Shown here piece after piece: positions 16,538-24,962 of a DNA stretch of 46,091 nucleotides; position 1 is the first letter of the stretch, and each line of letters starts with the position of its first letter. Below the pieces are notes generated by a model that was not told where the DNA came from, made no database searches, and worked only from the letters and a program-made list of their open reading frames with translations. Source of the stretch: Myxococcales bacterium UBA1238. GTDB taxonomy: Bacteria; Myxococcota_A; Bradymonadia; UBA7976; UBA1532. Location of the stretch: positions 264-46,354 of the forward strand of contig DBWM01000042.1 in NCBI GenBank assembly GCA_002309015.1, written 5' to 3'. Position numbers and translations under genes: made by a program.

Positions 16538-17248
16538 TTAAGGCGCAGGGGTCTTTTGATCCTGTGACTGGGGATCGGCCTTCGGAGCGGGCATGTTGCG
16601 CGGCGGAACCTCGTCGGGCGCGAGATGAGAGCCCGGAATCGGAGTGCATTCCACCTTTGAACCTGCTTTTGAAGCCTCAGCACCCTGAGGATCGAGCGCA
16701 TCGAGGGCCTTTAACTTTTCCTGTGCGAGCGGACTGCCGGCGTTCAAAGCCTTTTGGTAGCAGGCGCGCGCGCGGTCAAAATCCTTTGGAGTGCCTTCGC
16801 CGTCTCTGTAACTGTCGCCCAAAAGGAGATATCCGGTCACGGACTCGGCTTCGGTGGCCAGGCGGGCATAGCTTAAAGCGCGTTTGGGATCGAGCACCCC
16901 AAAATGGCCGTTCTGATAAATGTCGTAGAGCAGGTAGCAGGCGGTGTTCTCGCGCAGATCGCAGCGCTTTTTGAGCAGGGCGATCAGGCTGTTCTTGCCG
17001 TCCAAAGCGGGATCGGGCACGAGGGATTCCTGAACCATAAACTCCTGAGCGCGTTTGTTGCCCCGGCTTGCAAAGTCCTTGAGCGAATCCACGATGTTCG
17101 TGAGCTCCATGGAGGGCGTTCCGGGGTCCTGATAGGCCGAGATCAGGCGCCTGACTTCGTTCTCTCCTGTGCGAAAAGGGGCTACATCGGCCAGCGCGGG
17201 CGTACAGAGGGCGATCAAAGCGATGAATGCGGGCATTGCGTGTTTCAT
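16538..17248 (-). CDS. Secreted Sel1-repeat protein (array member 7)
   Basis: 236 residues. The signal peptide is MKHAMPAFIALIALCTPALA. It has the same plan as its neighbours: NEVRRLISAYQDPGTPS, GNKRAQEF, ESLVPDPALDGKNSL, then RCDLRENTAC (C-x7-C) and Sel1 repeats DIYQNGHFG..ALSYARLATEA and LGDSYRDGEGT..ARACYQKALNAGS. It ends with a 65-residue tail rich in Pro, Lys and Gln. AAAAGG precedes the ATG. It lies 38 bases after the DUF6261-like gene and 18 bases before the next Sel1 gene. Confidence 0.85.
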   Translation of the reverse strand: MKHAMPAFIALIALCTPALADVAPFRTGENEVRRLISAYQDPGTPSMELTNIVDSLKDFASRGNKRAQEFMVQESLVPDPALDGKNSLIALLKKRCDLRENTACYLLYDIYQNGHFGVLDPKRALSYARLATEAESVTGYLLLGDSYRDGEGTPKDFDRARACYQKALNAGSPLAQEKLKALDALDPQGAEASKAGSKVECTPIPGSHLAPDEVPPRNMPAPKADPQSQDQKTPAP

Positions 17249-17286
17249 GGGATGCCTTTTCAGGGATTGGATTCAACGGGGGAAGC

Positions 17287-18078
17287 TCAGGGGGTCACCT
17301 TCAAATCTTCTTTGAGGGCGTCTTCCACGATGTTCTCATCGGTTTCACCCTCTTCTGCGGGCTGACCTTCGGCCTTCTTCTTTTTCTTTAAGGTCTCGCG
17401 CCGCTTCAGGCGCTTCTCGATGCCCGCAAACAAAGCGTTTAAAAGAGTGATCGCCTCTTCGCCATGGGGCAGTTCATCGGCTTTGGCCTTCACCTCGATG
17501 TAGCTCAAAAGATCGCTGAAGGCGTTGGCACAGGCTTTCTCGGCCTCTTCAAGCTCGTTTTTAGGCTGATCGATCTGCCCCTGCAGCAGTTCCTTCTGCG
17601 CCTGAATGAATGCTTCCACCGCCTCACTCAGCGCCTTGAAATGGGGCATCAGCATCGCGCGCTCGATCACCTGGGGATCGAGCTTCTTCAAACCCTCTAA
17701 GAGAATGCTCAGCGCGCCGTACTCGCGGTCATAATTCAGTTTGGTGGGATTGCTGACGCTGTTAAACACCGGTTCAATGATCTTTGCGGCCTCCACCACC
17801 TCGGCGTAAGGATGCATCAACGAGGCTTTAAGCTGCTGCTTATAGGCGTTCCAGGCGTTATCAGCCCGTTTGTCGAGGGCCGAAAGGCTTCTCGATCCCG
17901 CCTGCGTCTTCTTCGAGGCCAGGCTCTTCAGATCCCTTGAGGCTGCAAAAAAGCGATCGTAAGGCTTCCCACAGGCACCACATGTTTGCAAAAGGCCATC
18001 GGTGACCGCACGGTTTAAGGTGATCTGCTCAGCGCGGTAAAGCTGACGGTAGGGGATGCGCGTTAAACTGTTACCCAT
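17287..18078 (-). CDS. DUF6261-like helical protein heading the Sel1 array
   Basis: 263 residues from the ATG at 18078; no signal peptide is visible, so it is likely cytoplasmic. It is almost wholly helical, with a conserved central segment NPTKLNYDREYG followed by LLEGLKKLDP, a C-terminal amphipathic helix and a Lys-rich then Glu-rich tail. It is a clear paralogue of the protein at 44767-45573, which has NPTKLAYPKEYG at the same place. The layout resembles the DUF6261 family I remember from Bacteroidetes, but that assignment is from memory and moderate. CGACGKPY near residue 39 gives a CxxC not present in the paralogue. Being first in the array, it may share transcription with the Sel1 genes; its function is unknown. 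Confidence 0.7.
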   Translation of the reverse strand: MGNSLTRIPYRQLYRAEQITLNRAVTDGLLQTCGACGKPYDRFFAASRDLKSLASKKTQAGSRSLSALDKRADNAWNAYKQQLKASLMHPYAEVVEAAKIIEPVFNSVSNPTKLNYDREYGALSILLEGLKKLDPQVIERAMLMPHFKALSEAVEAFIQAQKELLQGQIDQPKNELEEAEKACANAFSDLLSYIEVKAKADELPHGEEAITLLNALFAGIEKRLKRRETLKKKKKAEGQPAEEGETDENIVEDALKEDLKVTP

Positions 18079-18418
18079 GGGCTTTGAATCCTTTGAAACA
18101 GGGGATGGGACGGTCAGCAAACGGCTTTGAACCAGGTCTCATCCCGGGGATGATGGTGAAAAAAGCGCCTGAACTGCGCCTGGGGTTTACGGATCCGGTT
18201 GAAGGAACGCCTGCGATCGCCTCTTGTGCGCTCCGATCTTTTGGGCCGCCCAACGGCGACGCTTTGCGGGTGAGCAATACGCTCTTTTCGCCGCGCTGCG
18301 AAGAGGTTCGAGCGCCGGTGAGGGATTTTTTTGCTTTGGGCCAACGGCGCCTGTAGCCTTGCGCGGGCGGATTTTGAACAAAAAATGCGGGCCCACGGGC
18401 CCAAACGGAGCATTTGCG
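18079..18418. other. Divergent intergenic region with a GC hairpin before the transporter
   Basis: This 340-base spacer must hold promoters for both neighbours. Open frames in it have no support. GGGCC (18389-18393), loop CACG, GGCCC (18398-18402) can form a hairpin that ends four bases before the ribosome binding site GGAG (18407-18410) of the nucleoside transporter. It may affect translation or be incidental. Confidence 0.4.
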
Positions 18419-19804
18419 ATGAAAAAACGGACCCTGTGGACCCCAGTTCTGGGGCTTTTTTTTGCGGCGATCGCCATCCTTTGCCCCCAGGCGTCTTTTG
18501 CCGAAGGGGATGCGGCGGCGGCGGCGGTACAGATTCCTCACGAGATCGAGATGCCGCTCTCGGGGCGCCTGATCAACGTGCTCGGACTTCTGGTGATGAT
18601 GCTGATCGCCTGGGCCCTGAGCTCGAACCGCAAACATGTGCATTGGCGCGTCGTGGGCTGGGGTGTGGGGCTGCAGGCGATTCTGGGCGTGCTCATTCTG
18701 CGCACATCTTGGGGGCGCGCGGCCTTTGATGGTGTGACCAAAGGCGTCAACGCTCTGCTCGGGTTTTACATGGACGGCGCCAACCTCGTCTTCGGCGATC
18801 TGATGAACGTGAAGCTCATGGGCTACAGCTCGCTGCCCTTCGTTTTGAGCGTGGTGCCCACCGTGATCTTTTTTTCGTCGCTCATGGCCGTGCTCTACCA
18901 CCTGAAGGTGATGCAAAAGCTCATCGGCGGCATCGCCTGGCTCATGCGGCGCACGTTAAAAACCTCGGGTGCGGAGAGCCTTTCGGCGGCGGGCAACATC
19001 TTTGTGGGGCAGACCGAAGCGCCGCTGCTGGTGCGGCCCTACATTGGCCAGATGACCGAAAGCGAGCTGATGGCGGTGATGGTGGGCGGCTTTGCGACGG
19101 TGGCCGGCGGCGTGATGGTCGCTTACGTGGGCATGCTGCAGGGGGTGTTCGCCGACATTGCGGGGCATCTGATGACCGCGAGCATCATGTCGGCACCCGC
19201 ATCGCTTTTGATCGCGAAGCTGATGGTCCCCGAAGACGGCAACCCGGTCACCCGCGACACGGCGGCGAAGGCGGAAGGCACCAACTACCAGAATGTGGTC
19301 GATGCGGCGGCGGGCGGTGCGGCGGAAGGCGTCAAGCTCGCCCTCAATATGGCGGCGATGCTGATCGCGTTTGTGGCGTTGGTCTCGCTGTTGAACGCGC
19401 TCATCGGCGTCGTGGGCGGCCTCTTTGGGGCAGAGCAACTCACTTTTCAAAAGATCCTGGGGTACGTCTGCGCGCCCCTCGCCTGGCTGATGGGCGTCCC
19501 CTGGGCCGATGCGCCCACCGTGGGCTCCCTCATCGGCACCAAGACCGTGCTGAACGAGTTTTACGCCTACGCCGATCTCGCTTCCCTCATCCGCGAAGGC
19601 GCCCTGAGCCCGCGCTCGGTGGTGATCGCGACTTACGCGCTCTGCGGCTTCGCCAACTTCGGCTCGATCGCGATCCAGGTGGGCGGGATGAGCGGCATGG
19701 CCCCCGAAAGGCGCGGCGATCTCGCGCGGCTGGGCATCAAAGCGATGGTGGGCGGCACGCTCGCGGCGTTCATGACGGCGAACATTGCGGGGATTTTGAT
19801 TTAA
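18419..19804 (+). CDS. Concentrative nucleoside transporter (CNT/NupC family)
   Basis: 461 residues from the ATG at 18419, eight bases after GGAG. A cleavable-looking hydrophobic N-terminus (LGLFFAAIAILCPQASFA) precedes the first family helix (INVLGLLVMMLIAWALS). Family hallmarks are the central NIFVGQTEAPLLVRPYI, with the Gly-Gln-Thr-Glu nucleoside-binding motif, then EFYAYADLASL and ALCGFANFGSIAIQ..GGMSGMAPERR in the C-terminal half. It has about ten membrane helices. The family imports nucleosides with H+ or Na+ across the inner membrane. The added N-terminal signal-like segment is longer than in E. coli NupC. Substrate could include thymidine or uridine, which would suit the phosphorylase at 10482; this is inference. 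Confidence 0.93.
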   Translation: MKKRTLWTPVLGLFFAAIAILCPQASFAEGDAAAAAVQIPHEIEMPLSGRLINVLGLLVMMLIAWALSSNRKHVHWRVVGWGVGLQAILGVLILRTSWGRAAFDGVTKGVNALLGFYMDGANLVFGDLMNVKLMGYSSLPFVLSVVPTVIFFSSLMAVLYHLKVMQKLIGGIAWLMRRTLKTSGAESLSAAGNIFVGQTEAPLLVRPYIGQMTESELMAVMVGGFATVAGGVMVAYVGMLQGVFADIAGHLMTASIMSAPASLLIAKLMVPEDGNPVTRDTAAKAEGTNYQNVVDAAAGGAAEGVKLALNMAAMLIAFVALVSLLNALIGVVGGLFGAEQLTFQKILGYVCAPLAWLMGVPWADAPTVGSLIGTKTVLNEFYAYADLASLIREGALSPRSVVIATYALCGFANFGSIAIQVGGMSGMAPERRGDLARLGIKAMVGGTLAAFMTANIAGILI

Positions 19805-19846
19805 TGGGGTGTGCTGAAGGTGAAAGGGCGTCTGGCGGGCGGATGA

Positions 19847-21853
19847 CTAATTGTTTTTCTTGATGCAGCGCACAGCGACTCCGCCCCACATGGAGGTCAA
19901 TTGCCCGCGGATGCCCCAGACCGTCAGAGATTTGGTAAATAGGCCGGATCCTCCCGAAGCGTGGCCCAATCGGGTCCAGTAGTGGGCCGTTTCGCCGAAC
20001 TCCGGGTAGGTTCCGCCTTCATACCACTGGCCGGCAGGGCGGGCGTTAAATCCGAATTCATCTGTAAATTCGATGGAATCATCCGGAGTGTAGAAATGAT
20101 CGGGGCAATAACAGTCGCATGAACTCTGCCCTGCGCATTCCTGGCTGCATGCACGCTCACATGCCCCTTCCTGACCGAAGTCTGAATACCAGTCGGTCGC
20201 CATGAGCGCGACGGCGCTGTTGACGCTGCGCGTCCTGTTGGCCTCTACGTAGTCGATCAAAGTGTTGTATTGAGCGCTTGAGGGCACCTGCCAGCCCGTG
20301 GGGCATAAATCGCCGGCTTTGATGATCTCTTCCTTATACAGTAAACCATATTTTGTATCATTGTAGCTGTTGCCGTTGGCGTGACCGTAGGTGCCGTTGG
20401 CGGTGGGGCGGCGGTAGTTTTCGGCCATCCAGGTCTGGGTGCCGATGACGACGGTCTTATAGGTGTTGCCGGCCTGATCGGTCACCGAGCCGTACGGGAG
20501 GCATTCATGGCCGTAATGGCCTTCCGGGCAGATATCGCAGTTTTCTCCGGTCCACGCGTTGAGGCATGAATCGGGGATGCATTTGCCGTCGCCCCTGGGG
20601 CCGAGGCTGGGGGTGCCGTTTTGGCAGGTGGGCGTGTCGAATTCGCAGTCTTCTCCAAAATAGTCGCCGCCTTCGTTGCATGCGGAGCATTTGCCGTCGC
20701 CGCCGATGCCGAGATTGGCGGTGCCGTTTACGCAGGTGGGCGTGTCGAATTCGCAGTTTTCGCCAAAGTGGTTAGGGGCGCAATGGTCGCAGAGCTCGCC
20801 GTCCCATCCGGGGTTGCATGAGGCGCATTTGCCGTCGCCATCGGGTCCGAGGCTGGGCGTGCCGTTTACGCAGGTCGGCCGGTTATACTGGCAGTTTTCA
20901 CCAAAATAGGGGCCGTCTTCGTTGCATGAAGCGCATTTGCCGTCGCCGTTGATGCCGAGGCTGGGCGTGCCGTTTCGGCAGGTGGGGTAGTTGAATTCGC
21001 AGTTTTCGCCAAAATAGTCGCCGTATTCGTAGCATGCGGTGCATTTGCCGTCGCCGTTGATGCCGAGGCTGGGCGTGCCGTTCTGGCAGGATGGCGTGTC
21101 AAATTCGCAGTTCTCGCCAAAATAGGTGTCGTCGTCGTTGCATGAGGCGCAGGTGCCGTCGCCCTCAAGGCCCAGTTTGGGGGTGCCGTTTACGCAGGAT
21201 GGGGTATCGGATGCGCAGTCTTCGCCAAAATGGGTCTCGTCGCAGCGATCGCAGTCGTCGCCGGCCCAGTTCGGGTTGCATGAGCTGCATTGGCCTTTGC
21301 CGGTGAGGCCGCTGTCGCATACGCCGTGCTTGCAGCTGCAGGTTTCGCTGCAGGATGCGCCAAAATGGTTTTCGTCGCAGCGATCGCAGTTTTCACCCGC
21401 CCAGTTCGGGATGCATGAGGCGCATTTGCCGTCGCCGTCGATGCCGCTGTTGCATACGCCGTTCTCGCAGCTGCAGAGGGCGCAGGTTTCACCAAAATAG
21501 CCCGTATCGCATTGATCGCAGTTTTCGCCGGTCCAGCCCTGAAAACAGGTGGAGCATTTGCCGTCGCCCTCGGTTCCGCTGTTGCATACGCCGTGCTTGC
21601 AGCTGCAGGGGGCGCAGTCTTCGCCAAACTGGGTTTCGGTGCAGGCGGGCGTCGCATCCGCTGAAGCGTCGGAGGTGGCGTCTTCGGAGGTGGCGTCGCC
21701 GGAGGTCGCATCCGCAGAGGCGTCGGATGTGACATCTGAGGAAGAAGCGTCGGAGAGGGCAGCATCGCCAGGGGCGCCTGAGTCATCATCATCGCAGGCA
21801 AAACAGGCAAAGCAGGCAAACAAAAAGGCCAAATGGCGGGATTGGGGTTTCAA
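19847..21853 (-). CDS. EGF-module lipoprotein with C-terminal FISUMP domain (copy 1)
   Basis: 668 residues starting at TTG (21853), with AAGGAGA just upstream. The signal ends in FACFACFAC followed by DDDD. Next comes a DATSxDATS-type spacer (Asp/Ala/Ser/Thr, about residues 25-70). Some ten EGF/laminin-like modules follow, first of the type CxHGVCNSG..GDGKC..CxxGWTGENCDQC, then a 36-residue variant with NGTPSLGxxGDGKC..YFGENCEFDTPTC. The last 200 residues are a FISUMP domain (YKTVVIGTQTWMAENYR, then LCPTGWQVPSS, FGFNARPAG, YWTR, VRCIKK at the end). FISUMP was named from Fibrobacter succinogenes and is common in Bacteroidetes surface proteins. The protein is probably surface-exposed; its ligand is unknown. 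The next gene upstream (21936-23468) is its paralogue. Confidence 0.88.
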   Translation of the reverse strand: MKPQSRHLAFLFACFACFACDDDDSGAPGDAALSDASSSDVTSDASADATSGDATSEDATSDASADATPACTETQFGEDCAPCSCKHGVCNSGTEGDGKCSTCFQGWTGENCDQCDTGYFGETCALCSCENGVCNSGIDGDGKCASCIPNWAGENCDRCDENHFGASCSETCSCKHGVCDSGLTGKGQCSSCNPNWAGDDCDRCDETHFGEDCASDTPSCVNGTPKLGLEGDGTCASCNDDDTYFGENCEFDTPSCQNGTPSLGINGDGKCTACYEYGDYFGENCEFNYPTCRNGTPSLGINGDGKCASCNEDGPYFGENCQYNRPTCVNGTPSLGPDGDGKCASCNPGWDGELCDHCAPNHFGENCEFDTPTCVNGTANLGIGGDGKCSACNEGGDYFGEDCEFDTPTCQNGTPSLGPRGDGKCIPDSCLNAWTGENCDICPEGHYGHECLPYGSVTDQAGNTYKTVVIGTQTWMAENYRRPTANGTYGHANGNSYNDTKYGLLYKEEIIKAGDLCPTGWQVPSSAQYNTLIDYVEANRTRSVNSAVALMATDWYSDFGQEGACERACSQECAGQSSCDCYCPDHFYTPDDSIEFTDEFGFNARPAGQWYEGGTYPEFGETAHYWTRLGHASGGSGLFTKSLTVWGIRGQLTSMWGGVAVRCIKKNN

Positions 21854-21935
21854 AGGAGATCTCCTTGAGCCGGGTATCAGATGCGGGTGGCTGGGTTATG
21901 CAATTTGAGATGAAACGATAAGGGGATTGACCGGA

Positions 21936-23468
21936 TCAGTGGTTCTTTTTGATGCAGCGCACCGAGAGGCCTTTGGGGGTGCTGTCCATTTTGCTGTAGG
22001 CGCCCGCGGGTTCGATTTCCAGGTAGAAGGGGGAGCCCAGACTGGTTTGGGTCCAGTAATAGGCCTTTTCGTCGAATTTCGCATATGTTGAGCTGGCTCC
22101 CGGATACCATATGCCTGCCGGGATCGCATTAAATCCAAATGAGTCCTCTCCGTGGCGGTAGTTGTAAACCCAGTCTTTGGACATGAGAGCGAAACCGTTG
22201 GTGTCTGCACTGGTCGCTGTGATGAAATCGATGAAGTCGTCTGAGGTCGGCATCTTCCAGCCGACGGGGCAGAAGTCGGGCTCGCTTACGGCTTCAAAGG
22301 AATAGAGCAGGCCGTATTTTTCGTCGTTTGCGCTGTCGCCGTTTGCGTGGGCGTAATCGCCGATGGCCGGGATGTAGCGGTAGTTTTCGGCCATCCAAAT
22401 CTGATTGCCGATTTTGACCGTCTTATAGGGGATATTGGATCGATCGGTGACGGTGCCGTAAGCGAGGCATTCCTGGCCGTAATGGCCTTCAGCGCAGTTG
22501 TCGCAGTTTGCGCCGGTCCAGCCTTCGTTGCATGAATCCGGGACGCATTGGCCGTTGCCATCGGGACCGAGACTGGGCGTGCCGTTGACGCAGGTGGGAT
22601 TGTCGTTCTGGCAGTCTTCACCAAAGTGATCGGCGATGCATTGGTCGCAATTTTCGCCATCCCATCTGGAGTTACATGCGGAGCATTTGCCGTTGCCTTC
22701 GGGACCGAGGCTGGGGGTGCCGTTTACGCAGGTGGGGGTGTCGAATTCGCAGTTTTCGCCAAAATAGCTTTTATCCTGGTTACATGCGGAGCATTTGCCG
22801 TCGCCGTTGATGCCGAGGCTGGGGGTGCCGTTTACGCAGGTGGGCGTGTTGGATGCGCAGTTTTCACCAAAATAGCCGGAGGCGCAGAGATCGCAGTTTT
22901 CGCCGTCCCATCCGGGGGTACAGGATGCGCACAGACCATCGCCTTCGAAGCCGCTGTTGCATACGCCGTGCTGGCATGTGCAGGGCGCGCAGAGGTCGCC
23001 AAAATGGGCTTCGTCGCATCGGTCGCAGATTTCGCCGGTCCATCCGTCGATGCAGGATGCGCATTTGCCGTCACCCTCGGTTCCACTGTTGCAGACGCCT
23101 TTCTCACAGCTGCAGGGTTCGCAGGTGGCACCAAAATGCCGCGCATCGCACTGATCGCAGTCGTCGCCGGTCCAGCCCTGAAAACAGGTGGAGCATTTGC
23201 CGTCGCCGTCGATTCCGCTGTTGCATACGCCGTGCTGGCATGTGCAGAGCGCGCAGGATTCGCCAAACTGGGTTTCAGTGCAGTGGGTGTTCGCGTCGCC
23301 GGAAGTCGCGTCGCCGGAAGTCGCATCGCCGGTGGTCGCATCGCTGGTGGCGTCGGTGTCGGTGGCGGTCGCGTCAGAGTTCTGGGGCTCGCCTGAGTCG
23401 TCATCGTCGCAGGCAAAGCAGGCGAGGCTGGCGAGTAAAAAGACAAAATGACGGGATTGGGGTTTCAA
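21936..23468 (-). CDS. EGF-module lipoprotein with C-terminal FISUMP domain (copy 2)
   Basis: 510 residues from a TTG at 23468, chosen because AAGGAGA lies upstream and the resulting signal peptide (KPQSRHFVFLLASLACFAC) matches copy 1 almost residue for residue. An in-frame start further upstream would bury the signal. DDDD follows the lipobox Cys, then a 15-base-repeat-encoded DATSG spacer, about eight EGF-like modules and a FISUMP domain (YKTVKIGNQIWMAENYR, FCPVGWKMPTS, FGFNAIPAG, YWTQ, VRCIKK). It has fewer modules than copy 1, as expected of repeat gain or loss. Two 15-bp dyads at 23529-23572 lie upstream and may control it. The 82-base gap to copy 1 suggests co-transcription. Confidence 0.88.
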   Translation of the reverse strand: MKPQSRHFVFLLASLACFACDDDDSGEPQNSDATATDTDATSDATTGDATSGDATSGDANTHCTETQFGESCALCTCQHGVCNSGIDGDGKCSTCFQGWTGDDCDQCDARHFGATCEPCSCEKGVCNSGTEGDGKCASCIDGWTGEICDRCDEAHFGDLCAPCTCQHGVCNSGFEGDGLCASCTPGWDGENCDLCASGYFGENCASNTPTCVNGTPSLGINGDGKCSACNQDKSYFGENCEFDTPTCVNGTPSLGPEGNGKCSACNSRWDGENCDQCIADHFGEDCQNDNPTCVNGTPSLGPDGNGQCVPDSCNEGWTGANCDNCAEGHYGQECLAYGTVTDRSNIPYKTVKIGNQIWMAENYRYIPAIGDYAHANGDSANDEKYGLLYSFEAVSEPDFCPVGWKMPTSDDFIDFITATSADTNGFALMSKDWVYNYRHGEDSFGFNAIPAGIWYPGASSTYAKFDEKAYYWTQTSLGSPFYLEIEPAGAYSKMDSTPKGLSVRCIKKNH

Positions 23469-23528
23469 AAGAGATCTCCTTGAGCCGGGCCCTTGAGCAT
23501 CTGCAGGGTGGCTGCCGTTTTGATGCGA

Positions 23529-23572
23529 TTCACCTTTACCTCGTAAAGCGTTCACCTTTACCTCGTAAAGCG
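23529..23572. promoter_or_regulatory. Two tandem 22-bp units, each with a perfect dyad (operator-like)
   Basis: Both units contain CTTTACCTCGTAAAG, a perfect inverted repeat with a 3-base centre. The units are identical and exactly 22 bp apart, so the dyads lie on the same face of the helix. They sit 61-104 bases upstream of the FISUMP copy 2 start, where a regulator could act. They are not seen before copy 1. The rest of the spacer to 23915 shows no gene; an AT-rich stretch near 23805-23825 may hold the promoter of the gene at 23916. Confidence 0.55.
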
Positions 23573-23915
23573 TCGCAAAAGCACGCTATTTCAAAAACTT
23601 TCCCTGCGCAATAAATACGCATAAAGTCGTTGTGATATGCGGAGTTAGAAGCACCGCCGGCGCCGTGCCCGCCTGGGACTGAAGGCTGCGGAAGCATTTT
23701 TGAGAGACCTCTGCGCTTTTCGGGTCCGCCCGTTTGAACGATGCGCGCGGTCGCTTTTTGAAATGAGGGCTTGATTGCGTACAGATGAGGATTGTGATGC
23801 GCAAATTTTATAAAAAAATGCTTGAAAAACTCATTCAACGGTTGGCAGGCGCTTTGCTCGATGATACATTTCGCCGGTATTTGGTGACGGTTCGTTGCCG
23901 TCGGGGGAGATGCAT

Positions 23916-24944
23916 ATGGTTTGGAATCGCCAGGAGGCGCCGCGTATTTGGATGGCTTGCTCCGAAGCTCAGGCTCGTGCCAGCGACAGCGTGAGCGGAA
24001 GCATGAGCGGGAGTTTGGGTGGCCGTTCGACTGAAATCCGCGAAGTGGACTATTGGTTAAAGCGCTATTGTGCGATTCCCACCTGCGGCACCCTGCGCAC
24101 TCTGGTGCAAAGTCTGAATGCGTGGCTGCGATCGCGCTCGGCCGTGGGGCCTCAGCGGCAGATGCTGCCCGATCTGGTGCAGTTCATTCAGAACGAAAGC
24201 AAGCTCTTTGGCGAAGTGGGCCTGTCTCTGGTCGATTTGCCTTCGATCAACGTCTTTTTGGACGTGCTCAACAAGCAGGGCCTGCTCGCCGCGATGCAGC
24301 GCTTTGTGTTTTTGCCCAATCTGCACCCCACAAACAATGTGCCTTTCAGCGTGGAATCGCCGCGCGCGAGCCTGATGCCTTACCGCATCCATCTGGGTCA
24401 GACCGCAGGTGTGATGGGCGATGTGAGGGGCACGCTCGAAAATGCGCAGCTGGTGCCCGCGCTGGAACTCGGCAAGGGCAAACTCCCCATCGTCGACGAA
24501 CTCACCAAAGAGCAGGTGGAACGTTACGCCGGCTGGCAAAAAACGGGCGATGTGCAATGGCTGAGCACCCTGGGGATGACGCGCAGCTGCTTCTTAATGA
24601 AGCTCGAGCCCAACCCCTCCGGTTCCCCCCGCATTCTGGCCTGCACCCAGCTCGTACCCGAAGAAAACAACGACACCACCAGCGAAAAACACAGCCTTTG
24701 GCTCAAGCTGACGAAGCTCTTTGAAGCCGAAATCGCCGCCGGCCAAATGCTCATCCTGGGGCAAAACCCCAAAAAAGAAGAACTTCCATACTCCTATAGC
24801 CGCTGGACCGCCGGTCAGGCCTCCGTCATCGGCAACCGCAACCCCGATGGCGACTTCGAGATCTACATGCAGCTGCTCGATAAACCCAAACAAAGCATCC
24901 TCGGGATCTATCAGGTTTTCCCGGAATGGGTGCAGATTCAGTAA
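23916..24944 (+). CDS. Uncharacterised W-R protein (GC-rich member of a tandem pair)
   Basis: 342 residues from the ATG at 23916, placed by GGGGGAG six bases upstream and by the match of its N-terminus (MVWNRQEAPRIWM) to that of the next gene (MPWTRDAVREWWM). I do not recognise a family. There is no signal peptide or membrane segment. A Ser/Gly-rich stretch (about 20-35) precedes a helical region. Further matches to the neighbour are a Cys-Phe-Leu segment (SCFLMKLEPNPSGSPRILAC) and a C-terminal YSYSR..FPEW. One counted 60-base row gave 57% G+C, like the rest of the window. It is followed after 18 bases by its distant relative, so the two are probably one transcript. Confidence 0.7.
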   Translation: MVWNRQEAPRIWMACSEAQARASDSVSGSMSGSLGGRSTEIREVDYWLKRYCAIPTCGTLRTLVQSLNAWLRSRSAVGPQRQMLPDLVQFIQNESKLFGEVGLSLVDLPSINVFLDVLNKQGLLAAMQRFVFLPNLHPTNNVPFSVESPRASLMPYRIHLGQTAGVMGDVRGTLENAQLVPALELGKGKLPIVDELTKEQVERYAGWQKTGDVQWLSTLGMTRSCFLMKLEPNPSGSPRILACTQLVPEENNDTTSEKHSLWLKLTKLFEAEIAAGQMLILGQNPKKEELPYSYSRWTAGQASVIGNRNPDGDFEIYMQLLDKPKQSILGIYQVFPEWVQIQ

Positions 24945-24962
24945 AAAGAAGGATGTGTTGAG

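Noticed and set aside
18084..18356. Small open frames in the divergent spacer before the nucleoside transporter
   Set aside because: They overlap one another on both strands, lack ribosome binding sites, and occupy the place where promoters are required.
22548..23396. 282-codon plus-strand frame opposite the EGF modules
   Set aside because: Repetitive Gly/Ala/Val protein that mirrors the repeated Cys-rich coding strand.
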